Below are positions 1 to 13,400 of a DNA stretch of 64,000 nucleotides, piece after piece. The notes beneath the pieces were generated by a model. It searched no databases. It saw only the letters and a program-made list of their open reading frames with translations, and had not been told where the DNA came from. How positions within the stretch are numbered: position 1 is the stretch's first letter; every line of letters begins with the position of its first letter. The DNA comes from Rhabdornis inornatus (Eukaryota; Chordata; Aves; Passeriformes; Rhabdornithidae), in the NCBI GenBank assembly GCA_013397075.1, contig VWZS01000159.1, forward strand, positions 620,001-684,000. Reading direction: 5' to 3'. The position numbers were made by a program, and so were the translations under genes.

Positions 1-3000
1 CCATACATTGCTGAACACAAGTGCAGGTATTTTCTCTGTTTTCTGCACAGCTGCAATAAGATGCTTTTCAAAGTGAAGGAGTCTCCACAGCTTACTTTGT
101 TTTTCTACATAAGTGCTATTTGAAGGCAGATGAATGTACAGATATCCAAGTAACAGTGGGTGCATCCACAGTTATGGGGAAAAGTATCATTCCTCTTCAT
201 TCTGTGGTATCCCTCCTGGTGGGGGGATGTCTGCTTCATGGTCATGGAATGGCATGTGCTGAGTATTTGTGCAAGAAGATGGGAATTCAGTTTGCTGAGG
301 TATCTTCCACCTGCTATTCCCAAAAATCATGAGCAACAGCTCAACAGGCACCTTTCCCCTTAATTACTGCAGCTCTTTATGAGGTTTTTTTTCCATCAGA
401 ACAACATGGCTGACTCTGGGTGAGTAGGAAACCCTCCCGATCTCAGGGTCCCAGTTTGGTCTTATTCACTGCTGTGTCTCCCAAGTGCAAACAAGTTGGA
501 CGCTCTTGACTCTCACACCTGCTCAAAATATGGAAACCCCAACTGCAGAGACTGGGCTCTGCTCAGGGCCTGCATTGTATGTGTATGCAGAAATTTGCAG
601 TCATCTCCCAGTTCCCCAAGTGCCAGTACAAATAAAGATGATGGGTAGGGGGAGGGGGGAAGAGGCAAAACAACTCTTTACAGCTCTGGTGCAACGTTTT
701 CACTTGCACACCTGAAGTGTTTTCCAAAAGCTGGCAGGTTACTGAAAGGAAAACTGATGTCTGTAGTGATCTATAGTCTAGCTGGGCCTTGAACAGGGCT
801 CTCCTCCCAAAATACTGGCCCTGGCAGAGAGCCTGTGCCTTTATCCCTGTTACTTTCTAACAAGGTAAGAAGATGACATCCAGAGAACAGAGCCAGGTGG
901 GGATACCTGCTGACAGCACCAGCTTCTCTCATCCTCTGTTAAGGGAGCTAAGTAAAGTACTTCTCTATTTCTAGAATGTCTGCTAAATGCAATCAAGACC
1001 TAGTACTACAATTGTGTGCAAAGCCAAAAGTACACAGCACCTGCAACTTACTGCTGAAGGGAGAAGTCACTTCCGTGACACCAAAGGACAAACCCTTGGG
1101 AAGGTGCAGAGAGGCCACTCAGCACTTTCTTCTGCCTTCTCCAGCATCAGTAAGGTGTAATCTACTGCAACCCGCTGCAGCAGTCCCCAGGATCTTTTCA
1201 CAGTTGGAGCACATCCCATTACAGCCTTTCAAGTGCAGCTTGTATTGATTTGCCTTGGCCTTGTGTGCCTGAGCTCCCACAATGCAGCCCTATTTGGTTT
1301 GACTTCATTCAGACCCCACAGAACTCCAGCCAAAATTGAGGGACTGGAGGGAGACAGAAGCTGCCCGAAGATCTGGGGACACAGTGCAGTAGTGTGTGGG
1401 GCAGGCAGTTGTGCCGTCCTTCCACCTTTTATTCAGTTATTATTTCAAACTACAAAAAAATCTTCACTTCCTCAGGAGTACAGGTATTTTTCTAACACCC
1501 CCTCCATCTCCATCTTTATTCTGGCCATAGACAGATTCCTCCAGTCTCAGTCTCTGATCCCAGAGGTTTATTTTGATCTGGGAAATGCCAGGTCATGCTG
1601 ACCAGCTTCACTATGTACAGACAATTTTGTGTGCAGCTGTGTTTCCATCTGAGCTTAAAGGAGAGTGCAGAATGAAGTCTCACAGGAGCATCGCACTGAT
1701 ACACAAAAGCACTTCAACACTACACTTGGGTGTTTCACAGAAACAAGGACAATAGTCTATCAGAGTCAAAATTCCTGAATTAAAAAAAACCTTAACAAAC
1801 TACAAAACCTAAAGAAATCCCAACACCTTACAGAGTGAAGCAAGAAAACCTCTACTGCCATTAAAAGCATGGAGTGGACCATGTATCAATGCCAACTCTT
1901 CTGCATTGTCAGCCTTGATTTTTCTTTCCCACTAAGCAAGCCCAGGCAGCTGCTGAGACCTGACACAGTCACAAAGTACAGGTGGAGGCTACTAACCAGC
2001 AGTGCCCACACTGCAGGAGCCAATCCTCCAGGACAAGCCTCATGGTGCATGCCTGACCCAGCTGTGCACAGAACCTGCTGAAGCACCTGGAGCACAAAGG
2101 ACTCAAATGACCCATTTCTTGGGAGAGGAGACACAGCTCCCCATGCAGGGAACCTGGTCCTCAGGGCTCCCCCACCTCCTCACTGGGCTGATCCTCCTGC
2201 AAGCAGAAAAGAGGGGATCTCCCTAATGTTCTCCCTAGCAAGACAGTGAGATTGTCTTACAAAAAACATGTGTTCTCATACCTTTGCTCCTCTCTGGCAT
2301 CTGCTGCAGTGGTCTTTGCCTGCATGTCTCTCATGTAGAACACTCTCCCTTTTTCCAACCCCCCCCCAAAGACATCATGGGGTTCACCAACCTCCTCCTC
2401 AAAACACAATGGGCCTTAATAAGAGAAACCCCCTTGCTCTGCCTCTACCACAGGTGATCTGACTTCCCTGCTGCCCTCTCACTTCTGGGGGAGTACAGTC
2501 TTTAAGAAGTGGGGGAGAGCCCTGTTGCCAGAGCACAGTGGGACTGTGTATGGCCACCAAGGGACAGTTTAATTAACAAGGAAGGTGTTTATGGACTTTG
2601 ATACAGAAGAAGATGAAGGTATCAATCCTTAATGGTGCTGTTTGACTACTACCTGAATATTGGACAAATGTTTGCAGACTGAGTGCTGCCTCTGGAAAAT
2701 AAGGCAAGAGGAGAGGAGTGAACTGTGGTGGTTTTATGGAAATGTCCTTATGGGTTGTGAGTGCTCAGCTTAGTAAAGGCAGGTGTGCTGTGATCACCCT
2801 TTCCCTGCTTCAGACTGCAGGAATGCCATCACTGAAGCTACCAAATACAAACCCAGTACCCCAAGTGTAACTAATAATGAGCGTCATTCTGCCAAATACA
2901 TGCTTAGTCTTAAAAAACAATCTAAATGAAAATATACTGTCAGAGCCTGTGAAGCTATTGTGAACTTTTCTCTTGCTGCTTACTGTGACTCCTGTGTGCT

Positions 3001-4831
3001 CAGTGGTACAGTGACTTAAATGCAATGTTGTACTAGGTGATAATCTAAAAAAACTATGGGAATTACTGGAATAAGGCAAAAGTGGTTTGACTTATATAGT
3101 TCTGTCTGCATCAGTTGTTTACTGTGCCTTCAAACAGCTTTTAAAGGTTTTATATGAGAACTTTTTTCTGGTGTGGCTGCCCTGGCTTATGCCTCCATCC
3201 TTGTCATTAACTGCTCCTTCTTTCAGCTATGAGTAGTTCCTCAACCAGCTTGAAGTCTTACTTTCTGTAAAATTTGTTTTGGTTGTCCATGTTGGTATGC
3301 TTCCCCAGCCAGTTCTTTGTCCTGTGGTCTGTAAACTTCTTGTTCTTTGATGACAGTAGTTGAGAGCCTTGCGTAAGAACAGACAAGTCAGAGGGAAGGA
3401 AGGTGAGACCAGTGACTCTGAGCACTTGAACAGCTATAGGAAAGCTGTGGCTCTAATGCAGGCTGATGCAGCCTTCCTCTCGAGTCAGGCTGAAAGGCAG
3501 GGTAGGCTTCAACAACAAGGTGGAGATGGATGTGCTTCTGAAAGATGAATCTTGCTAGCCTTGTTCTACACAGGTTTCTCTGAAGTAAATCCTCACTGCT
3601 TTGAAATTGAAAAGTGCTTTGCCTCAAAACCAATAATTACTGTGATTGTCCTGTGAGATGTGGCAAAGGAGAAAACAGCACATAAATTCAAGCACTGCAG
3701 TTATCCTTTCAGAGTCTGCATGTTAATTGCACATAGCTGCCTGTGCAGGAGGAGTGGGATAAGCAACACTGCTGTGCAGGCTGGTAATCCTCCCCGAGGC
3801 CCCCAGTTTGTCTTAAAAGCACTGTGATAAATAATCTAATGAATTGCAGTGATGAAGAGAAATGTCTCCTAGGTAGATAATAATAGGTAATAAGTGCCTA
3901 AATACTTCTGAATCAGTTAGAATAAAAATAATTACTCTATTAGTATACCTCATAGGTATATTAAAACCTGCCAAACATCATTATGAGGGAGCATGTGGTA
4001 ACAACATGAAACTGATACAATATTCAACAGCAGCACTGTAGGAGCTGAAATCCCATGGATCTCTCCTCCCATGGAGGATGTCAATTAGAACAAAAGTTGG
4101 ATTTAGGCGCACCTGACTGCTTGTTCCAGAAAATAAGCATCTGTAATCGGTCATATTGTTCAGAGGGAAAACAAGACATCATTAAGATAAGTTACTTAAT
4201 TTTTAAAGGCTCTGAGACAAGTGGTTTGTGACTATTTTTTCCATTGCCCACTAGATGACATAGGGGAAATATCCTGCAAATGTCTTCTTGTCTGACTAAT
4301 CTTTTAAGGCTGTAATTTGTCTCGCCTTGAATGTCGCATTCCAGGAGTTTTAAAGGGAAAACGATGATGGCACTAAGGGATACGGCTGTTGGGCACGGAC
4401 GGGACGCGGACAGCTCCGGCTGTCGGAGGTGCCGTGTCTCCCGGCAGCGGGTGGGTAAAGCGCTGCTGCGCCAGGGATGGCATCATGGATCCCACCCCGG
4501 CGTGCTCCCTCCTCTCCTCGAGCGCGGGGCTGACAGCGGTACGCACTGAGGCCGGCTCCGCTGCCCCGGCACGCAGAGTGGCCGCCGGGACCAGGCATCC
4601 GCCCGGGGCATAAGAGACGCTTTTAAGGACCGCACTTGCAAAAGCAAAAGCGGCTTCGGCGAAAGGCTGAGCCCGCCAGCAGACCCCGTGCCCCTCCCCT
4701 CGGTGGCGGCTCCCCCGCGCCGCGGCCGCCCGCCGGCATCCCCGCCCCGCGCTGCGGAGGAGCGTCCCCCGCCCGCGGCAGGAGCAGCCCGAGCCTCGGG
4801 GCGGAGCGGGGGAATCGCCGGGCCCGCTTAC
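1..4831 (-). other. MAP6D1: Presumed MAP6D1 intron 1 (no exon recognised)
   Basis: This stretch lies directly downstream of the MAP6D1 exon-1 donor on the minus strand. I looked for the two short C-terminal MAP6D1 exons and did not find them, so they probably lie left of the window. No other coding region, RNA gene or clear transposon was recognised. The part above about 4,380 belongs to the CpG island of the MAP6D1 promoter region. Assignment to intron 1 is inference from gene order. Confidence 0.5.
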
Positions 4832-5026
4832 CTGTAGGAGGTGATGTGGCCGCCGTCCGCCTGCGAGCGCGGCCGGAGCTGCTCGGGGCCGTCGACCGCC
4901 GGTCGCCCGNTGCTCCTCGATGTCCGAGTAGTTGTGGATGGTGAGCGGCACGGAGAGATCGGACTTGTCCAGCTGGCTCCAGAAGCGGGCCAGGCAGCAC
5001 ACCCGGCTGATGCAGGGCCAGGCCAT
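4832..5026 (-). CDS. MAP6D1: MAP6 domain-containing protein 1, exon 1 (partial, broken by an N)
   Basis: The start at 5024-5026 opens a reading frame MAWPCISRVCCLARFWSQLD followed by a segment ending NYSDIEE. This is the conserved N-terminus of the MAP6/STOP family and is closest to MAP6D1 (SL21), a small calmodulin-regulated microtubule-stabilising protein. Cysteines 5, 10 and 11 are the positions palmitoylated in the family to attach it to Golgi or other membranes. A single N at 4910 interrupts the frame. Downstream of it a different frame reads ADGGHITSYR and then a clean donor GTAAGC at 4826-4831; TTSYR is the end of the human first exon. The stretch between, including the expected Mn-type module, is missing, so the N hides lost sequence. 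The remaining exons are not in the window. MAP6 itself is the alternative, but the PARL neighbour favours MAP6D1. Confidence 0.88.
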
Positions 5027-5190
5027 GGTCGCGGCCGCAGCCCCCGCCTCGCCCGCAGCGGCGCCCGCGGCTCCGGCGCCCGCAGCCGGCCGCGCTCCCG
5101 GCTTCAGCCCTCATCGGCGGCAGCCCCTCCTCCCGCCGCCCCCTTCCCCGGTAACGACACCCCCTCGCCGGGATTACGGCCCGCACACGT

Positions 5191-5227
5191 NNNNNNNNNN
5201 NNNNNNNNNNNNNNNNNNNNNNNNNNN
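5191..5227. other. Assembly gap (37 N)
   Basis: A run of 37 undetermined bases lies inside the CpG island, about 165 bp upstream of the MAP6D1 start codon. It probably marks GC-rich promoter or 5'-UTR sequence that was not recovered; the true length is unknown. Confidence 0.95.
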
Positions 5228-5460
5228 TGCAGCTGCGGGGGCGGGCGGCGGTGCAGAGCGTGGGGAGCGCGGCCGGGACCGGACCTTGCCGGGCTGCGCC
5301 CCACGTCTGCCCCCCTGGGGGGACCGGCTCTGCCCGTGCTCCTTCGGGTCCCGGTGCCTGTCGGTGCTTTGGGATCCGCTCTGCGCCCGGGAGCGCCGTA
5401 GCGCGCCCAGTGACAGGCACCGGCCAGGCGAGGAACGCTGCTCCGCGCTAGCTGGGTGAT

Positions 5461-8400
5461 ACTGCTCAACTGTACCTCGAGGCAGCCGTAAACACTATGA
5501 TTAGAGAAAGCGTTTGTATGCGAAACCAGGCGCTTATAAAATAAATCATCTGGGTGAGAAAGAGCAGCCTTGTGATGTTGGTTTCCAAGAACTGCGTACA
5601 AATCCCCACCTCCCCACCTCTCATAATCCCCCTCCATTTACATTAACAATTTAACCAATTCACTTTTAAAATACTACCTATTGACCAAAATCCAAGCATC
5701 TATTATATATCTTAATATAGGACCTATGTCCTTTACTGTTCGCTGGAGACTGCAAATTACAGCTTTCCTTTTGTACATTCAGGTTCGAAACCAAACAGCC
5801 CGAACACAAACCATTGAAACTGTTAGAATTACATTGGGAATAAAGTCAGGCTTTTGAAATTTGACATTTTATGGCCTGTAGCCACTTATTACATAATGCT
5901 CCTCCACAATTCCCCATTCAGTGGGTTATTACCAAAACTGAATCTCCCAAAGGGTCACCAAACTGAAATACAAGGCTGTAAAAGTGAAGAATGCAGATAA
6001 ACTGATATGCCACCTATTGGAAAGTCTATTGAAAGGCTAACAGGAGAGGCATTTCATTTCAGAACATAATAATCCAATTATAGGTGGTTATCTGATAAGC
6101 GAGCGGTAATGGCTCTACATTGAAAGAGGGCAGGTTTAGATTAAATAGTGGGAATAATTAAATTAGATTAAATAGTGGGCAGGTGGTGAGGGCCTGGCAC
6201 AGGGTGCCCAGAGAAGCTGCAGATGCCCCAGCCCTGGAAGTGTCCCAGGCCAGCTGGATGGGCTTGGAGCAACATGGGATAGTGGAAGGTGTCCCTGCCC
6301 ATGGCAGTGGGGCAGAACGAGATGATCTTTAGGGTCCCTTCCAACCCAACCCACACCATTCTGTGAAGCTTTAAGAAGTTAATTATGCAATGCAACTTGA
6401 GAAGGTAAGATTTATTGCTTTTTTTCAGCTGAGCAGTTTCTATCCTAGTGTATTAGCACCTCACTCCAGTCCAGATTTGCAGCTGCTCCTGGAGTGAAGG
6501 AGGACTACAAATGTGCATATGGACTGGGGCAGAACCTCTCCTTGCGTGTTTGACCTCTCTCTGAAACACAGTCATGGGACAAAAAGAAATTCCTTTGCAG
6601 ATGATCCTGTTGTCCTAAATATCTCATTTAGCACTTGCCCCTGCTGCTAACAGTTTTGATTTCACCATCCCCCCTCCTCACATATCAGCTGAGGCAAAGA
6701 GATTTAGAAATGTCAGGTAAAAACATTTTGATCCCAACACAGAACTCTTGTCACAATACTATATAGGCTATTGTATGCTGTGTTTCATTTGTTGTCTGAA
6801 AACCCCACAAATGTAATTCTACTTTTAGGATATGCAGGGAGACATTTATTAATTTTCTGCAGCTCTTGGTTTTCTAGAACTGCTCTATTCTACATTGTAA
6901 TTTTTAAAAATAAATAATATCTGGTAAAGAGAAACAGACTTTTCAGCCATGGGAGAAAACAGAACATCTGTTTTATCATGTTATCTCTGGCACAGTACAA
7001 ATGACGCTCTGATCCTTGTTCCTAGGCCTGACTTAGCAAAATACATTGGCGAATAAATCAGATGTCTCTGCTCATCCTGTGCCTGACGCTTCCTAGTACT
7101 GAGTTCAGCTCTGGCACTGCATGTCTCAGAGCCCACCTACAGCATCAGGGAGTGCTTTGAGCAGCTGCTCATCACAGCTTGTAGGATGAAATTGGCACAA
7201 AGGCTAACTCAGACAGGAAACCAGAAGATGCTGGATGAGATTAAAAAGTTGTCTGCATTTAGAAGATTTGTCATGATTAAAAGCTTGGGAGGAGGAGGGA
7301 TGGAATACTGCAACACTAAGACAAAAGCCATCAAATCAGAAAGCAAAACAGCTCTTGCTGCCAGGAATGGGGGCTGAAAGCTCAAACAGTTTTAACACTA
7401 AAATGAAATTCCAGTAGAGCAGATCACTGAAACAAATTATTCCTTAAACATGGCAAGGCCAAAGCAGACTTTAAAGCCTCTGAAAAAGGATGAAGAATTG
7501 TGTCTCTACATTATTAACCCTGACTTTGTACTTATTGCTGTTTTCCTACACAAACACTAGCTGTTGTCTCTGCCAAGTGTCCACATAATCACCACATTGT
7601 ATTTTTATTCACAATCATCTCTTTGAAAAGGGAGGGGAAAGTCTTTCCATGCTGTCGGTTTTGTTTTAGGTGATTCGTTCTATTTGTTGCTTTTTTCTAG
7701 GGTTGGATTTCGGGGTTTTTTTTGTCGTTCTTGTAATTTGTCAGTCAAAGGTGTGACTAAATGCTGAGATACTGATATGTGCTGATGCCACGTTTTGCAA
7801 GAAGGGCATTTGCTTGCCAGAAAGGTATCTTATGTACTTTAGTGAGCTGTTATAATTTCAGGGCATTCCTTGTCTGAGTGACTTGAGAATTGGTTTTCCT
7901 ATTGCAGTTTTGAAGTAATTTTCGACAGAAAAGATAGTCTGTCTTTCCCAGACAATGCTGCAGAAAGGCTTAGGTGCAAAATGACATGAAACCCACTGTT
8001 TAGCCACTGCTTGGTGAAGATTTTTGTACAACCTTACATATGGTACACACCTCTAGCATCTCTATAAATGAGGAAAATTGAGATACTGAACAGTCTTTAG
8101 AATGGTGAATGTTCTTATGCCTAAAGTTAAGGTGAAGCTTAGACATGAGACCCTCAAACCACAGCCACTGGCTGAAAAGCTGGTAACTTCTAAACCTCTG
8201 TAGCAGTTCAAGGATGTTTTTTTCAGGTGCTTTGAGTCCCTTCCTGCAAGCTGAAAGCATGCAGCAACACCCTGCAGGGAGGTCTAACACAGCATAGGTA
8301 GGACTCCACTCTCTGCAGATGATACCAGGCAAGGAGGTACTGGTGCTATATTTAAGGGCTTAATTGCAAGCTTGGCTCATCCTACTAGACCTGTAAAATA

Positions 8401-10102
8401 CGTTCTTTAAGTTTTATGCACTGTATTTCCTGCATTACTCCCTGCTGCTTTCAGCCAGGCTCTCTGAAAAACTCAGCAAATACATAATTGTTAAAGAGAC
8501 AAGGTAAGTTGTTGAGTGGACAAGAGGTAACACAAGACAAATGGGGAGGAAAAAAGGACTGGACAAACACAATAGATGCAAACCCAGCATGTGAAGTAGT
8601 GTGAGATATGGCTTTTGAGCTTCTCTGGCATGAAATGCTCCCTTAGGACAAGCCTGTTCAGTGGCCATCATGTGCTGCTGCTGCTGGCTTCTCCCTGGCT
8701 GTGGTGCTCTGGCTGCATGTTCGGCTGCCCTCCCTCTGTTGCAGGCAGGGCTGCACTGTGGCTGAAGCTCTGAGGACTGGCATGCTTGGCCAGAATACCA
8801 CAGCACACAGCAGGAATGGGAGTAAGTGATAAGACTGAAAACTGAAAGCCAGAAAACTTCAGGAGCAGAGCAAAGAAATACTTAGGTACTCCAGCTCCTT
8901 CATTTTTCAGTGTTTACGTTGACAGGCATGTGAAGTTACAAATCCTCAAGTGCCTCATTTTTCTAATGAAGAAAAAAAATTAAACAGGCACTGGCCTGGG
9001 ACAGGGAGTTTACACCAATTTTGTACTCCATCATTTATTAAAACTGGTGCTACTTAGCATTATGTATTTCTTTTTCTCACAGAAAATTTATTTTATGTGA
9101 GGCACTGCTGTAAAGTAAAAACACCCAGAAGTTGTTTCCTACAAATGCAACATGTTCTTCGGCAGGTCAGTCAATATGGAAGGACTAACTCAGCTGACAG
9201 GAAAGAGTTAAGGGCTTGAACCCACCAGCTTGTGTCTGGGCAGATTCTTCAGCCTTTTGCAATGGGTTCAGTATCATCCTTGCACAACAGGCACAGAGTA
9301 GAAGCACACCTCAAATCCAGCTCAGGTTTACTTTAGTAGTTACTTCTGGTTACAGTGTTGCTGATCTCAGCCACCTCATCTATTTTTGCTGAAGCTGCTT
9401 GTTTTCTAAAACTGGCACATTCTGAACCAGATGTTACAGGTTTAAAATTCTTAGAAAAACCTTAAAGGAAACTAACAATGCAGCACAGCTTAAAGAATAC
9501 CCCTCCACCCCACCCCCAAATCAATGCAGTGAAAGAATACAGAAAGCAGTGTAACTCTTGGTAGAATATCAAAAACCACAGTATGTCGTTCTTCCTTTGC
9601 ACGCAATTATGAAAAGGATATTTCAATTGTAGTAAAATCTAACATGATCTGAAAGCTTGTTGGAACTCAACAGAAATGAAAAGCACAAGCTGAATAAGCC
9701 ACAGGTGACAAAGCTGGACCATTAAACCAGTACATAAGCCTTGGCAAACAATCCAGTATTGCTTCATGTATTTCAAGTTTCAAATCAAACAAGACCATTG
9801 CCTCACTTCATTCAATCTTTTCACCAATAAAAACTACTGAACTTCACCATATTAGCCTTATTTGAGTCCTGCTTTCCCTTCTAGGAAAGCACCTTGTATT
9901 GTCTGGCAGACATTAGGGGTGTGTGTGATCCACTAACTTCCTCAATTCTGAAAATGTTTATCTTCCTAAATATTAACCAGTGGTACCCCATTTTAATTTT
10001 TTTTGGACAGAGAGTTAGGTCACTTAATTGAAAAACATGTTTTATTCCACCTTTAAAAAGGTAATGCAGACTGTTACCTCAGAAAGCAATAGGATAAAAA
10101 CC
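5461..10102. other. Intergenic region between MAP6D1 and PARL
   Basis: Apart from the CR1 tail at about 6,174-6,366, nothing coding was recognised on either strand. The open frames are short, begin and end without splice logic and resemble no family I know. The AT-rich stretch around 5,640-6,170 is non-repetitive and could be conserved regulatory DNA, but a single sequence cannot show that. Confidence 0.5.
6174..6366 (+). mobile_element. CR1 LINE 3' tail fragment
   Basis: The text contains typical CR1 3'-end phrases: gggtgcccagagaagctg, then cccaggccagctggatggg, gatgatctttagggtccctt and ccaacccaaccc. It ends with cattctgtgaagc, a degenerate version of the ATTCTRTG terminal repeat. It is truncated at its 5' end, as nearly all avian CR1 copies are. 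Confidence 0.9.
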
Positions 10103-10108
10103 TTTATT
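10103..10108 (-). terminator. PARL: Probable PARL polyadenylation signal
   Basis: The plus-strand TTTATT reads AATAAA on the minus strand, about 185 bases after the PARL stop codon. A second copy lies at 10,041-10,046. Either could end the transcript. Confidence 0.5.
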
Positions 10109-10291
10109 GTTCCACCTTTGTCAGAGTTCATTTTCTATGGATATGCATCTTTGTAACATAATTTTGTTACATTAGAAACCTCAGCTCCTTAGAGGCTTAA
10201 TGTGGAGTAGCAAAAAAACCTTCAAAACCAATTCAATCCCGTATCTTCAAGTAAAATACCACTTGGGCACAAGGAATCTTTAGGATTAGAA

Positions 10292-10409
10292 TCAGTTAGA
10301 TCTTCCACCTCCTCCCTTTCCGGTATTCTTTGTCCTCATTTCATGCCAAGCTTTCACCAGTGGTTCTCTGTTCTTCCATATGAGCTCATGGCCGTAAGTC
10401 ACATACCAT
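10292..10409 (-). CDS. PARL: PARL last coding exon
   Basis: Acceptor TTTCTTTCCCAG precedes this exon. It completes an isoleucine codon split across the intron and then reads WYVTYGHELIWKNREPLVK, ending in KGGGGRSN and a stop at 10,292-10,294. This matches the matrix-side C-terminal tail of vertebrate PARL, including the glycine-rich end. Confidence 0.95.
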
Positions 10410-13400
10410 CTGGGAAAGAAAGTCAAAGTTAACTTCCCTCTGCATCTGAGGGAAAACAGGCTGAGCACTGAAACCAAGTAAATACTCAGTATAGCAGACA
10501 AGATAAACTAAGGCACAAAGAACAACATGCTGGGAGAAGGGCAGGTAAGCCACTCCTGACTCCAAACAGTTAACTTCATTGTTCTTGTTTGTCTTAGTCC
10601 TGAGAATGAACAGTTTTCATTCCTTTCATTTCAAGCTGTTGTGATTTGCACTTAGAAAGGCATAAAAAATTATCTCAATTTAAAAGACTGTTAAAACAGT
10701 TCTGTTGCTTGTGCTGATCCTTACTGACAACACCAAGGAAAAGCGTTCTTTCTTCTCCTATATAAATACAACTGCCCCATAAAGAACAACCTGTTCCATT
10801 CAAAATTAATTTTCTTCTATATGCACCTAAAGATTAATCTATCAAAGTGTTCTAGCTTTGTTTATATTCACAGACAATTATATATGCTAATACATGAATA
10901 TCAATATAAGTGATTAACCTATGGAGGTTATGTTGGAGAGGCATGAGGGGAAGCAATCACATGGAAATAGGTTGAATACTCTCTCCCAATCCCAACTCCA
11001 CACCTGAGTCCTGAGGAACAAAAGCACTTTTCTGTGAGCCAGCAGCCAGTGAATTGGCCATTCCTTTAAATCATACAGCTGCTTTCTAAAGTGGGAGGCG
11101 ATGTATAGAAATCTAAAAAATTTTAGAGGACTACAAGGGTAACAGTGAGTTGTATTCATTGCTAGTTAAGACAGCTTCACAAAAAAACCACTACACTTCA
11201 GCAATATAGGAGGAGAGAAAAATACATGATTAATTTAAGTACAAAACAGAGTTAGTAAATACAGACTTACATTCCAAAGAGAGCTCCCCCAAGGTGTGCA
11301 GCATGGTCAAAAAGTCTCCAGCCTAAAGCAAGCCCTGCAGTGTCAAATGCAATTATGGCTTTTAAAGCCTAGAAAGGACAGAACATGGAATGGACAGGAT
11401 CAGTCACAGCATAAAATGGCCAATGATAACAGTTTCCTATTCTAGCACAGAGCAAAAATTTGGAATCAAAAAACATCCTATAGATTTTATAACAAATTAC
11501 TATTAAAAAAACTGTTTTAAAACAAGAGAGTCAGTCTCTAGCTGTATTGCGCTGTCAAAATACAGATGTGAGCAGCTACAGAATAGTGCAGGGTGGGAAT
11601 GTGTCCTTTACAAACACTGAGTCTCTTCCAATCTTAATTTCTAAAGCTACAAATACATTCCAAACTTGGGTCAGGAGGAAACAAAAATTACATGCTTTAA
11701 AAGATAACACAAAAGATGTAATTGTAACATTCTCATTCTCCAGTTCTGATGTAGCTTAGCTATATGCGCATCCGTGCTCCTGAACACAACCCTCTAGTGG
11801 ACAGAACATGTGGGGCAGCATCCCTGTTATCTTATCTGATAAAAACATTTGTTGGAAGGCAGAAAATCAGGACGACAGGGAACAACTCCATGGCCAGAGA
11901 AGCATGAGCTGCTGCTGTACCATCTTCAGGAGACACAAGGCACCATAACTGTCCATACACAAGATTTTACTAAATGCCTCATTTCATAAAGACTGACAGA
12001 TTTAATGCTAGGATGAAACGGTACTTTAGGCAGGATTTCTTTCCTTAGCATAGATGTTAGAATAGAAGCTCCACTGCTATACTGCTTTGTTTCATTTGAA
12101 AGCCCATTACAGTATAGGTAAGGTAGATTAAAGGAGTCTGTAAAGTTTAGATAAACGATTACACAGAAGGGCTAAAATCATTCCAATGTTTTACTGCAAT
12201 AGCTGATACTGCTCTTGTTTTGCTGTTGCAGTGAGAACTTCTCATGGCAATGCTCTCTGTGACTCTGCCTATTTTCCACCCTGGCCACCTTTTTTAAGAA
12301 AGATGCAGTTAAAGGGTAGCATGCAAAAAAAACCCAAAAAAGGCAGGTCAACTCAAGCAAAAGTGCAAGAAAAACATGAAGGCTACATCTAAGAATGTTT
12401 GTAAGCTTCACTTGCAAAAAGTATTAAATCTCATGATCTTGGAATGACCTGGCTTAACTGCTTTAAGCAGTAAAACACCCTTAAGTAGTAGACCAAAGAT
12501 GATTAACTTATTAAAGCAAGTTAAGATATACATGAGAAGCTTTTCTTAAATGTGGCAGTGGATGTGCATAAACGAACTTAATGAAACCAAAAAAAAGGAG
12601 CCCTAGTACTATACACAAAGACAAGTCTCAGTAGCCTTCTAATTCCAACAGTGTTCCTAAAAGTGTCAACAGATTATATGCAAAAGAAGAGGCAAATATT
12701 CCTCCAGAGCTGGAATATAATATCAAGAAGTGAAATTTTGTGTTTCTAATCTTGATAAATTTTTCTTTAAAGACTTTATTTAAGACCTGAAACATCAGCC
12801 TGTTTCAAGTGCTGCTATGAAAAATATGACCCTTCAGAAAGACGAGGATGTGTATGTAGGTTTCCTCAGACAGATGAACCTGACTCCCTCCCAGATTCTT
12901 TCACTTCTTGGGATTAGATCTGAAATAGACCCATGGAGGACAGAATTTAGGATAATTCTGAATTCACCACACTCTGCTGTAATGACTCTGCTAGGCTGCA
13001 ACAATTCAGAATCGATCCCTGGGACTTCCATGACCCCTCTGCTCTTTCAAAATAAATTTAACACTTAAAAACACAGAGGAAGAGGACACATGCTCAGATA
13101 CTGAAGAGGTAGGGGAAAATGTTTTGAGAGTAGCATTTCTTTGAAGTTCAAAGGCACTTACACTTCCTGCTGTAAATGTGAACATCGGAAGAAGTATGAT
13201 GGCCAGTTTTGCTTCTGGCATCTTCGTACACACGGCTGCAAGGACAGTCATGATAGCTCCTGACTGCAAATACAGGAAAATACATCAAAGCAAGCTAAGA
13301 TGTTACATAAGGGATAATATATTTTTCTGGATGTGAACCTGTTTTCCTTTTGGCTTTTATTTTCAAATGCAGCTCTGTGGTAAGCCTCAAAGCACAAAGC

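Larger units (their letters stand above)
4380..5460. promoter_or_regulatory. MAP6D1: CpG island at the MAP6D1 5' end
   Basis: The sequence is dense in CG dinucleotides and GC runs and contrasts sharply with AT-rich DNA on both sides. It covers MAP6D1 exon 1, the start of its intron and the upstream region, as expected for a CpG-island promoter. It also contains a 37-N gap and a single N. Long open frames on both strands here come from base composition and are not genes. Confidence 0.75.

Noticed and set aside
4373..5637. Several long open frames (up to 265 codons) on both strands around the MAP6D1 CpG island
   Set aside because: They are low-complexity Arg/Pro/Gly/Ala frames that cross N runs and overlap each other in many frames; GC content explains them. 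Only the MAP6-like N-terminus and the TSYR exon end match a family.
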